This document shows positions 1 through 5,196 of a stretch of DNA of 5,379 nt, in pieces. This DNA is from Ignavibacteria bacterium. GTDB taxonomy: Bacteria; Bacteroidota; Ignavibacteria; Tepidaquicellales; Tepidaquicellaceae. Location of the stretch: assembly GCA_018058125.1 (NCBI GenBank), contig JAGPCH010000136.1, forward strand, positions 1 to 5,379. The letters are read 5' to 3'. Position 1 is the stretch's first letter, and each line of letters opens with the position of its first letter. The notes under the pieces were generated by a model. That model saw only the letters and a program-made list of their open reading frames with translations, searched no databases and had not been told where the DNA came from. Made by a program: the position numbers and the translations under genes.

Positions 1-549
1 GAATAATCCTGCTCCAAGCCAAAGAAAACTGATCTTGTTAAGCAATCCAAGTCCCATTATAATGCCAAGAATAATCCAATCTTTAGTATCATTATTCTCA
101 ATAATTAAAATTATATAATAAAATGCAATCGACCATAGCAGAATGTCAATCGAATTCATTGAATAGAAACCGGACATTGCGAGATAGACCGGTGCAAAAA
201 TTACTGAGAGGGAAGAAATTATTATCGCCGTTTTTTTACCGCCAAGCTTTAAAGTGATCAGGCATGAGATAAAAACGATAAGCGCTGAATTTATAGCCGG
301 GATCAACCTGACAGCAAATATGGAATCACCGAATATTAAAGTTGTTACTTTTAAGATAAAAACAGAAAGGGGAGGATGATCAACATAACCGAAAGAAAGA
401 TGGTTACTGCAGGCTATGTAATAAAGTTCGTCTCTGAAATACCCGTATCCTGCGAAAATATTAACATACAAATGTAAAAGCAGAGGAATTGATGCTAAAA
501 AAAGAATTAAGGTTTTATTGGATTTAAATTCAGACGGTATATTTATCAT
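1..549 (-). CDS. GT39/ArnT-like integral membrane glycosyltransferase, N-terminal part (runs off left edge)
   Basis: This reading frame is open from the ATG complement at 547-549 to the left edge and gives 183 residues; the C-terminal part lies outside the window. Visible features are a short cytoplasmic N-terminus, a first membrane segment at about residues 13-34, then the loop sequence YFRDELYYIACSNH (37-50) and GYVDHPPLS (54-62). After that come further hydrophobic segments at roughly 61-75, 80-100, 107-125, 130-150 and 158-180. The DELYY plus GYxDxPPL pattern is typical of the GT-C fold PMT_2/ArnT group, where the acidic pair in the first periplasmic loop (here D40 E41) is catalytic or metal-binding. 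These enzymes move a sugar from a polyprenyl-phosphate donor to lipid, protein or glycan at the outer face of the inner membrane. The substrate cannot be told from this fragment. The start is well fixed: an in-frame stop lies upstream at 565-567 and no other ATG intervenes. No ribosome binding site is visible. Confidence 0.88.
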   Translation of the reverse strand, partial: MINIPSEFKSNKTLILFLASIPLLLHLYVNIFAGYGYFRDELYYIACSNHLSFGYVDHPPLSVFILKVTTLIFGDSIFAVRLIPAINSALIVFISCLITLKLGGKKTAIIISSLSVIFAPVYLAMSGFYSMNSIDILLWSIAFYYIILIIENNDTKDWIILGIIMGLGLLNKISFLWLGAGLF

Positions 550-592
550 ATAAAAAAATTTATTTTAAACTAAGAAAAATTACATAAACAAA

Positions 593-626
593 AAAGCCCT
601 GACTCTTAATAAAGAATCAGGGCTTT
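593..626 (-). terminator. Intrinsic terminator of the T9SS-cargo gene
   Basis: Arms 593-607 (AAAGCCCTGACTCTT) and 612-626 (AAGAATCAGGGCTTT) form a 15-bp stem with one mismatch (603/616) and a 4-nt loop. Read on the minus strand, the hairpin begins 18 nt after the stop codon at 645-647 and is followed by a T-rich run (TTTTTTGTTT). This is a textbook rho-independent terminator for the minus-strand gene. The downstream glycosyltransferase starts only 43 bp beyond it, so that gene needs either read-through or its own promoter within about 550-592. Confidence 0.88.
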
Positions 627-644
627 GATTATAATTTGCAAATT

Positions 645-3056
645 TTATTTGATAAGCATCATTCTCTTTATGTCAGAGAAATTATCCGCTTCAATTCTGT
701 AGAAGTAAACTCCGCTTGATAAACTGCTAGCATCAAAACTGATGTCATAAATGCCTGCAGGCTTGGTTTCATTTACCAGTGTTCTTAATTCTTTTCCAAG
801 TACATCATAAATTTTTATAGAAACTTTAGAAGTTTTTGGAAGAGAGAAATTGATAGTTGTAACAGGGTTAAACGGGTTTGGATAGTTCTGAGCAAGATTG
901 TAACTGTCAGGTGTCAGGGTAAGCTCATTACCAATGCCTACAATTGTTCCTGATGTAATGTTATCAATATAGAGATTATTTCCGTAACCGCTCTTTGCTA
1001 CAAACCTGACTTTATTTGTTCCGACTGGCATCATAAAGACTTTGGAAGCCCATTGATTAGCCGCAGTAGGTGTAAATGCACCGGAGAAAGGTCCGCCTAC
1101 AGTTGACATAATCGGAGATGAATTCGTACCGGATGAAAGCGTTTCCGAAGCACCCATTCCGATCAATCTTGTCCAGGTAGTTCCGTTATTTGTAGATGTT
1201 TCTATTATACATGAATCCGGAGCTAAAGTAACTGCGATGTAATAAGCCTGAGAATAATCAAATTTTAAATAGTTATTAGGAGCAGCTACCGGAGGAAATT
1301 GATTGCTTGTCAGTGTCTGTAATGGTGTTGTAGTCTGAGCAGTCCAGAAATCATATTTTGCAGAGCCCGTTCCTGTCTGATATCCACTAGCGGCGTCTCT
1401 TGTCCAGTACTGAGTTCCACCGCCTGCATCCAGTCCCCAGAATGGAGGAGGGAAAGTTGTTGAAGTAAAGCTTTGATCCAAAGGTAACAAACCTGCTCTT
1501 CTGAACGAAATTGTTCTGTCAGGAGCAGTTGAATTTAAAGAATCAGAAGAACTGTAAGCTCTGACTCTCCATTTTCCTGTAGTCGAATCTCCCGGTGCGA
1601 TACCGAATCCGGCAAGTATGGAATCTACTTGCGAATTTCTTAATGTAAGTACAGTATCAAGTCCGTTGTTGTTAGACGGAATACTTGCAGTAGGAGGATC
1701 TGTATAAGTAGTTCCTGTTTTGAAAAGCCAATTGTATGTAGCTCCTGTCCCTGATCTGTTCCATGTAATATTGATAAGAGATGGATCAACTGGTGATGTT
1801 AAGATCCTTGTATCATTCGGCGGAGATAACAATGCAAAAGGGTTCAGAGAAACCTGCTGTCTTCTGAAGGTGATTGCTCTCGGTCCGTTTGCTGATACAA
1901 GAGAATCAGGTCCGGATGCTCCTGAACCTTTATAAGCCCATACATTCCATTGACCTACTGCAGAATCAGTTGCACTTCCGTTATTTGTTAAGCCTATTGA
2001 TGCAAGTATTCCATCAAGCGCGCCTAAGGTTGTAGAAATGCTGTTTGTAGTAGATGGAATAGTTAATATTCTCGGCGGCACAGCCGGACTTCCGAATACC
2101 CAGTTGTATCTTGCGCCAGAGGCAGATGTATCCCAGGTAATTACAACCGGGGTTGTAGATCCTGCAACAGTTACAACTCGGGCACCTGCGACAGGAGTCA
2201 AAAGATTAAAAGGATTTAAAGGAAGATTATTTCTTCCCGGTATTGCAAATCCGCAGACTTCAGCAGCGGGAGTGAATGCGCCAACGACAGTTGTTAATCC
2301 TGTTGTCAGATTAACTGTTCTTAATTCACCGGCTGTACCATATGATGCATACCATAAGGAATCGGTAGATCTGTCAAAACTTAACCCCTGTATGAAGTTT
2401 GCGTCAAAGCCTATGCTTCCGATTTGTGTAATTGCAGCGTTTGTCAGATTAATGCTGAACAATAAATCACTTACGCTTACACCGTAGCACTGACCTGTGC
2501 TGTTGATCGCTATGTCAAAAAAATTGTTTCCGGTATTACCAACGAGTGTAGCGACACGAGTTGCAAGGTCAAGAGTATATAAATTATCAAACCCTGCTGT
2601 AATGGTAGTGATATACATTTTGTTATTTACAGGATTAAATGACATTCCTAAAACCTGCTCCGAACCAATGCCTGTAATACTGCCAAGTGGAGTCAAAGCT
2701 CCGGTAACCGTATCGAGAGTCTGAAGAGGAGATCCGGCAGCCACAGCGATACAATAAAGAACACCGGTATTGTTAAATTCCATAGCACCGTATAAATCCG
2801 CAGAACTCGGACCAAAATTATTTACAGCTGCTGCAGAATTCAGGAATCCTTTGGCAAAGAAACTTGAAGCTCCGGCATTTTGCCCGAACCATCTGGAACC
2901 GTAGGATTGAATTGTATTTGGATTTTGATTATCAGTTCCAAAAGTATTTACGGGCGCTCTTTCAGTTGCCGTATTCTTTTTAATAATCTTATCCTGAGAG
3001 TTAGCATTGAAACTAATTGTTAAAAGCATAACAATAACAAAGAATAGCTTTTTCAT
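645..3056 (-). CDS. Exported multidomain protein with T9SS type A sorting domain
   Basis: The product has 803 residues. Residues 1-20 form a Sec signal peptide (MKK, hydrophobic core, likely cleavage NANS|Q). Residues ~90-273 contain four spaced motifs of the kind LxxLDxxTxxxTxxG (near 112, 158, 198 and 244, about 40-46 residues apart), suggesting a beta-propeller-like fold. Residues ~278-398 and ~403-520 are two homologous modules, each opening with LNPFxLL and closing with ITFRR or ISFRR; each carries ITW and a YNWxF core, like Fn3/SusE-type beta sandwiches. Residues ~524-703 resemble a choice-of-anchor-J/cleaved-adhesin (jelly-roll) domain, with FPPPFWGLDAGGG and WTRD. Residues ~718-803 are the sorting domain with YPNPFNP (725-731), KIYDVLGKE, SSGVYFYRIE and the C-terminal basic tail. 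In T9SS species such proteins cross the outer membrane and are anchored or released after the tail is removed. The exact role (adhesin, matrix protein or glycan binding) is unknown; no catalytic motif was recognised. The ATG at 3056 is supported by the signal peptide. Confidence 0.93.
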   Translation of the reverse strand: MKKLFFVIVMLLTISFNANSQDKIIKKNTATERAPVNTFGTDNQNPNTIQSYGSRWFGQNAGASSFFAKGFLNSAAAVNNFGPSSADLYGAMEFNNTGVLYCIAVAAGSPLQTLDTVTGALTPLGSITGIGSEQVLGMSFNPVNNKMYITTITAGFDNLYTLDLATRVATLVGNTGNNFFDIAINSTGQCYGVSVSDLLFSINLTNAAITQIGSIGFDANFIQGLSFDRSTDSLWYASYGTAGELRTVNLTTGLTTVVGAFTPAAEVCGFAIPGRNNLPLNPFNLLTPVAGARVVTVAGSTTPVVITWDTSASGARYNWVFGSPAVPPRILTIPSTTNSISTTLGALDGILASIGLTNNGSATDSAVGQWNVWAYKGSGASGPDSLVSANGPRAITFRRQQVSLNPFALLSPPNDTRILTSPVDPSLINITWNRSGTGATYNWLFKTGTTYTDPPTASIPSNNNGLDTVLTLRNSQVDSILAGFGIAPGDSTTGKWRVRAYSSSDSLNSTAPDRTISFRRAGLLPLDQSFTSTTFPPPFWGLDAGGGTQYWTRDAASGYQTGTGSAKYDFWTAQTTTPLQTLTSNQFPPVAAPNNYLKFDYSQAYYIAVTLAPDSCIIETSTNNGTTWTRLIGMGASETLSSGTNSSPIMSTVGGPFSGAFTPTAANQWASKVFMMPVGTNKVRFVAKSGYGNNLYIDNITSGTIVGIGNELTLTPDSYNLAQNYPNPFNPVTTINFSLPKTSKVSIKIYDVLGKELRTLVNETKPAGIYDISFDASSLSSGVYFYRIEADNFSDIKRMMLIK
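1497..2225 (-). repeat. Two tandem ~120-residue modules inside the T9SS-cargo protein
   Basis: Copy A covers residues ~278-398 (positions 1863-2225) and copy B residues ~403-520 (positions 1497-1850). Both begin LNPFxLLxP, carry an ITW strand followed by SGA/TGA-x-YNWxF, contain a late G(Q/K)WxVxAY strand, and end (A/T)I(T/S)FRR. The copies are clearly diverged at the protein level, so this is an old domain duplication rather than a recent DNA repeat. The fold is inferred to be an Ig/Fn3-like sandwich. Confidence 0.75.
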
Positions 3057-3087
3057 TTTTTAGAATTTAAGTTTATAAATAATTTGA

Positions 3088-3115
3088 TTTATATCTGTAT
3101 CTTTATTTTGAACAA
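3088..3115 (-). promoter_or_regulatory. Candidate promoter of the T9SS-cargo gene
   Basis: On the minus strand, TTGTTC (3110-3115) is followed after 16 bp by TATAAA (3088-3093), a sigma70-like pair. Transcription would begin near 3080 and give a leader of about 25 nt before the ATG at 3056. No TAnnTTTG element is present here. In AT-rich DNA such pairs arise easily by chance, so this is only a candidate. Confidence 0.3.
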
Positions 3116-3135
3116 AGTAACTTATTCAAAATAAA
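3102..3135. promoter_or_regulatory. 11-bp inverted repeat overlapping the candidate -35 (possible operator)
   Basis: TTTATTTTGAA (3102-3112) and TTCAAAATAAA (3125-3135) are perfect reverse complements separated by 12 bp. The half-site centres are 23 bp apart, about two helical turns, which suits a dimeric regulator on one face of the DNA. The left half overlaps the candidate -35 of the T9SS-cargo gene. The sequence is AT-rich and no poly-T tract follows either arm, so a terminator is less likely than an operator. No known regulator was recognised. Confidence 0.4.
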
Positions 3136-3310
3136 ATTACTTTCCAAACTAAAAATGCTTGAACTATTACATTCGTCCAAAACGATTTTCATTTTAATAA
3201 AAAATAATTTTAAAGATGTTTTAAATTAGTAAACTGATAACAAACATAATAAACCCTCTTCAAAACCCTTTCTTTTAAAGAAGTTATCTTAAAACTTCAG
3301 GATTTTTAAA

Positions 3311-3360
3311 CGCAGAGCCTCAAAGAAGCAGAGATTTTAATTTTTCCGTTTTCTCTGCAT
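3311..3360. repeat. Degenerate GCAGAG/CAAAG element with short inverted repeat
   Basis: The stretch reads CGCAGAG, CCTCAAAGAA, GCAGAGA, then an AT-rich 17-nt spacer, then TCTCTGC. GCAGAGA (3328-3334) and TCTCTGC (3352-3358) form a 7-bp stem. The composition resembles the GCAAAG/GCAGAG-type dispersed intergenic repeats I associate with Bacteroidetes-like genomes; that resemblance is from memory and untested. It lies about 60 bp upstream of the trhO start. Confidence 0.4.
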
Positions 3361-3383
3361 TGAACTATATAAAATTTTTTAAA

Positions 3384-3414
3384 TTGAAACGCTCATAATA
3401 TAGAGTTAAATTTG
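3384..3414 (+). promoter_or_regulatory. Bacteroidetes-type promoter of trhO (TTG ... TAnnTTTG)
   Basis: TAAATTTG (3407-3414) is an exact match to the -7 consensus TAnnTTTG of the Bacteroidetes primary sigma factor. ATTG (3383-3386), close to the -33 consensus TTTG, lies upstream with a 20-bp spacer, within the expected range. The -7 box ends only 4 bases before the ATG at 3419, so transcription should start at or next to the start codon, implying a leaderless or nearly leaderless mRNA. No Shine-Dalgarno sequence is present, consistent with this. Confidence 0.6.
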
Positions 3415-3418
3415 CACT

Positions 3419-4321
3419 ATGAAAAAATCAGAACATCCATACCGGATTTTACTCTATTATAAATATGTGAAAATTGAGGATCATGAAGAGTATTCAAATC
3501 TTCATCTGAAATTCTGCAAGTCTATCGGTGTCAAAGGCAGAATTCTTATTGCTGAAGAGGGGATCAACGGAACCTTATCCGGCACAGTCGAGCAGGCGGA
3601 ATCTTATATCTATGCAATGCGGATGGATACCAGATTCAGGGATATGGAATACAAGATAGATGAGGCTGATGAGCATGCCTTCAAAAAACTTTATGTCCGG
3701 CCAAGAAGTGAGATCGTCACAATGCATTTGGAAAATGATCTTGATCCGAATGTAATTACCGGTAAGAGACTAAAGCCGAAAGAGTTTCTCGAAGCATTGC
3801 AGGAAGAAAATGTAGTGATCATTGATGCAAGAAATGATTATGAATATGACATTGGTCATTTCAGAAATGCCATCAGACCGGACGTGCAGAATTTCAAACA
3901 GTTTCCCGAGTGGATAAAAAAGAACGAAGAGCTTTTAAAAGATAAAAAGATACTTGCTTACTGTACCGGCGGCGTTAGGTGCGAAAAATTTTCCGGACTG
4001 CTGGTAAGGGAAGGATTTAAAGATGTCAATCAGCTGAAAGGCGGGATCATTTCTTACGGCAAACATCCGGATACGAAAGGAAAACTTTTTGACGGAAAAT
4101 GTTATGTCTTTGATGAGAGGATATCTGTAAGAGTAAATTTTACTGACGAGGATATAGTGGTTGGGAAATGCAAGATCTGCGGCGAACCCTGTGACAGATA
4201 TATTAACTGTCTTAATGACAATTGTCATGATCAGTTTATTTGCTGTGAAAAGTGCGGGGAAAAATTTAACGGAGCCTGTTCGAAGGAATGCGAAGAAAAG
4301 CAATTGGCAGTTAATAGTTAA
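3419..4321 (+). CDS. trhO: tRNA uridine(34) hydroxylase TrhO (YceA, rhodanese-related)
   Basis: The 300-residue product matches the TrhO/YceA (UPF0176) family along its whole length. Residues ~6-95 form the N-terminal ferredoxin/acylphosphatase-like domain with GRILIAEEGINGTLSGT (40-56). Residues ~120-215 form a rhodanese domain with IDARNDYEYDIGHFRNA (135-151) and the active loop YCTGGVRCEK (181-190), where C182 is the expected catalytic cysteine. Residues 251-291 carry the family's cysteine-rich tail (CxxCxxxC, then CxxxxC, CC, C, C, C), likely metal-binding. TrhO performs oxygen-dependent hydroxylation of U34 in the tRNA anticodon to ho5U, which CmoA/CmoB or TrmR-type enzymes then modify to widen wobble decoding. 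Length is slightly shorter than E. coli YceA (about 350). The last codons (A-V-N-S) and the stop lie inside a 7-bp tandem array, so the extreme C-terminus is probably not conserved. The ATG start is fixed by the family N-terminus and the abutting promoter. Confidence 0.95.
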   Translation: MKKSEHPYRILLYYKYVKIEDHEEYSNLHLKFCKSIGVKGRILIAEEGINGTLSGTVEQAESYIYAMRMDTRFRDMEYKIDEADEHAFKKLYVRPRSEIVTMHLENDLDPNVITGKRLKPKEFLEALQEENVVIIDARNDYEYDIGHFRNAIRPDVQNFKQFPEWIKKNEELLKDKKILAYCTGGVRCEKFSGLLVREGFKDVNQLKGGIISYGKHPDTKGKLFDGKCYVFDERISVRVNFTDEDIVVGKCKICGEPCDRYINCLNDNCHDQFICCEKCGEKFNGACSKECEEKQLAVNS

Positions 4322-4343
4322 TAGTTAGTAGTTAGTAGTTAAT
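4309..4343. repeat. Heptamer tandem array (AGTTAAT/AGTTAGT x5) overlapping the trhO stop
   Basis: Five contiguous 7-bp units are present: AGTTAAT, AGTTAAT, AGTTAGT, AGTTAGT, AGTTAAT. The trhO stop TAA (4319-4321) lies in the second unit, and the codons for the last residues V-N-S come from the first two units. After 4343 the pattern decays (AAATGATTAGTTAATTTG). Confidence 0.9.
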
Positions 4344-4450
4344 AAATGATTAGTTAATTTGTTAACTGAAATTTAAGCAAAATTATAACTGAGTTTGTTA
4401 AAAGGTAAAGTTAATTATTTTTAAATAGATTAATATTCTTCGATTTTGAT

Positions 4451-4498
4451 AACCACCCAATAACCCCCTCCTTGCAAAGGAGGGGGCAGGGGGAGGTT
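4451..4498. repeat. 48-bp C/G-rich nested palindrome (REP/MITE-like); possible trhO terminator
   Basis: The inner hairpin is CCCCCTCCTT (4464-4473), loop GCA, AAGGAGGGGG (4477-4486), a perfect 10-bp stem. The ends, AACCACCC (4451-4458) and GGGAGGTT (4491-4498), pair over 8 positions with one mismatch and enclose it. The block is far richer in G+C than its surroundings, and the right end runs into TTTTT, so on the plus strand it could terminate trhO transcription about 130 nt after its stop. I associate this CCCCCTCCTT...AAGGAGGGGG type with dispersed intergenic repeats of Bacteroidetes-like genomes, but copy number cannot be seen here. Confidence 0.75.
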
Positions 4499-4530
4499 TT
4501 TAATCGTAAAAAAACAACTTGCGTAACTTG

Positions 4531-4558
4531 AGTTGATAGTTAGTAGTCAGCAGATAAT
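4531..4558. repeat. Degenerate heptamer array (AGTTGAT/AGTTAGT/AGTCAGC/AGATAAT)
   Basis: Four 7-bp units that all begin AG are laid head to tail. One, AGTTAGT, is identical to units of the array at the trhO stop. The block ends 7 bp before the ATG chosen for the next gene. It keeps an in-frame TTG at 4533 open, but reading it as coding gives only repeat-derived residues. Confidence 0.6.
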
Positions 4559-4565
4559 AATTCTA

Positions 4566-5030
4566 ATGATAAAAATGACAGAATCATTGCTTTCACACAA
4601 AGAGATCACGGATGAATGGGAGAGAAGCAATCAGACTGCTGACACTGCGAAATATCTTACATTAAAACAGGTGGAAAGATTCGAACAGATAGTGAGAGAT
4701 GATGGGGGCTGGGAAGAACTTCTTGTAATATTCAATAATGGCAGAGATATTGATGCCTGGCTTGCGATGGACTGGCCCGATGGTTTTGATGAACTCATAC
4801 TCTGTGTCCCGCTATGTAAGCTTGTTAATTTTGAATGCTCTGAGTGTACAATCGGCAAGAGACAAAATAATAATTCCTGTGCCAATGATTTTTCTTTGTT
4901 CGGATATATTGCGGAATTAATGAAAGTCCCTGACAGGATAAGATTACTGGAACACATTGATGCAATTAAAAAGATACTGCTGATTGATGAGTTTAAATGG
5001 GATATTAATGGAAAAAGTATTGTGTATTGA
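4566..5030 (+). CDS. Uncharacterised small cysteine-containing protein (154 aa)
   Basis: I do not recognise this family. From the ATG at 4566 the product has 154 residues; an alternative ATG at 4575 would remove three. A TTG at 4533 is in frame but would translate the degenerate heptamer repeat, so it is not chosen. The protein looks soluble, with no signal peptide or membrane segment. Residues ~5-45 are charged and probably helical (HKEITDEWERSN, LKQVERFEQIV). The segment 66-79 is acidic and hydrophobic (LAMDWPDGFDELIL). Then comes a cysteine cluster C80-x3-C84-x6-C91-x2-C94-x10-C105 with CSECTIGKRQNNNSC at its end, which could bind zinc or an Fe-S cluster or form disulfides. The rest is helical (FGYIAELM, RIRLLEHIDAIKKILL). 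Compositional quality and length support a real gene. The last residues (SIVY) and the stop are encoded by the start of a 7-bp array. A weak promoter (TTGAGT 4528, GATAAT 4553) would also give a near-leaderless mRNA. Confidence 0.75.
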   Translation: MIKMTESLLSHKEITDEWERSNQTADTAKYLTLKQVERFEQIVRDDGGWEELLVIFNNGRDIDAWLAMDWPDGFDELILCVPLCKLVNFECSECTIGKRQNNNSCANDFSLFGYIAELMKVPDRIRLLEHIDAIKKILLIDEFKWDINGKSIVY

Positions 5031-5086
5031 GTATTGTGTATTGTGTATTGAGTGTTAAGTATTAAGTATTAAGTATTAAGTATTAA
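5017..5086. repeat. Heptamer tandem array (GTATTGT/GTATTGA/GTATTAA x10) overlapping a stop codon
   Basis: Ten uninterrupted 7-bp units run in order: GTATTGT, GTATTGA, GTATTGT twice, GTATTGA, GTGTTAA, then GTATTAA four times. Homogeneous GTATTAA copies sit at the distal end and GTATTGT/A variants at the gene end. The stop TGA (5028-5030) of the upstream gene is the end of the second unit. Confidence 0.95.
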
Positions 5087-5101
5087 GACACAGACAAGTT
5101 T

Positions 5102-5143
5102 ATTTGTAATTTGTAATTTGTAATTTGTAATTTGTAATTTGTA
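5102..5143. repeat. Heptamer tandem array (ATTTGTA x6)
   Basis: Six perfect 7-bp copies of ATTTGTA, equivalent by phase to TAATTTG, with no variants. It sits 15 bp after the preceding array in the gap between two convergent genes. Perfect identity suggests recent slippage expansion. Confidence 0.95.
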
Positions 5144-5154
5144 AAAAGTAACTC

Positions 5155-5196
5155 TAACTCTTAATTCCTAATTCCTAATTCTTAATTCTTAATTAA
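5155..5196. repeat. Heptamer tandem array (TAATTCC/TAATTCT x6) overlapping the flavoprotein stop
   Basis: Units are TAACTCT, TAATTCC twice, TAATTCT twice and a terminal TAATTAA, preceded by a one-base-short TAACTC at 5149-5154. The minus-strand stop codon of the flanking flavoprotein gene (5193-5195) falls in the last unit. No GC-rich hairpin terminator was found between the two convergent genes; the gap from 5031 to 5192 is almost all heptamer arrays. Confidence 0.92.

Larger units (their letters stand above)
3057..3418. other. Divergent intergenic region between the T9SS-cargo gene and trhO
   Basis: This stretch of 362 bp is strongly AT-rich and has no convincing coding frame. It must hold the promoters of both flanking genes. 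Four items were found and are listed separately: a candidate promoter and an 11-bp inverted repeat near the leftward gene, a degenerate GCAGAG repeat, and a TAnnTTTG-type promoter abutting trhO. Between about 3136 and 3310 I see only AT-rich sequence with trivial short palindromes, and nothing I can name. Confidence 0.7.

Noticed and set aside
1720..2724. Plus-strand open frames of 71, 149 and 75 codons at 1720-1935, 2038-2487 and 2497-2724
   Set aside because: They are antisense to the long T9SS-cargo gene, whose signal peptide and domain signatures run through the whole region. Their translations show no family features.
3260..3300. Short palindromes TTCTTT-T-AAAGAA and GAAGTT...AACTTC in the divergent intergenic region
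   Set aside because: Stems of 6 bp in very AT-rich DNA are expected by chance. No T tract or spacing supports a function.
3935..4303. Minus-strand open frame of 122 codons
   Set aside because: It lies antisense inside trhO, over the catalytic loop and cysteine-rich tail. The trhO frame is clearly the real one.
4533..4565. TTG start that would lengthen the 154-residue protein by 11 residues
   Set aside because: The extension is encoded by the degenerate heptamer repeat (AGTTGAT AGTTAGT ...) and has no conserved-looking content. Two ATG codons follow at 4566 and 4575.
4631..4957. Minus-strand open frame of 108 codons and a plus-strand frame of 60 codons at 4738-4920
   Set aside because: Both overlap the 154-residue gene in other frames. 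Their translations are serine-rich or otherwise featureless, and neither has a start context better than that of the chosen gene.
4309..5196. CRISPR array
   Set aside because: The repeats are contiguous 7-bp units without spacers. There are no 23-40-bp direct repeats and no cas genes in the window.
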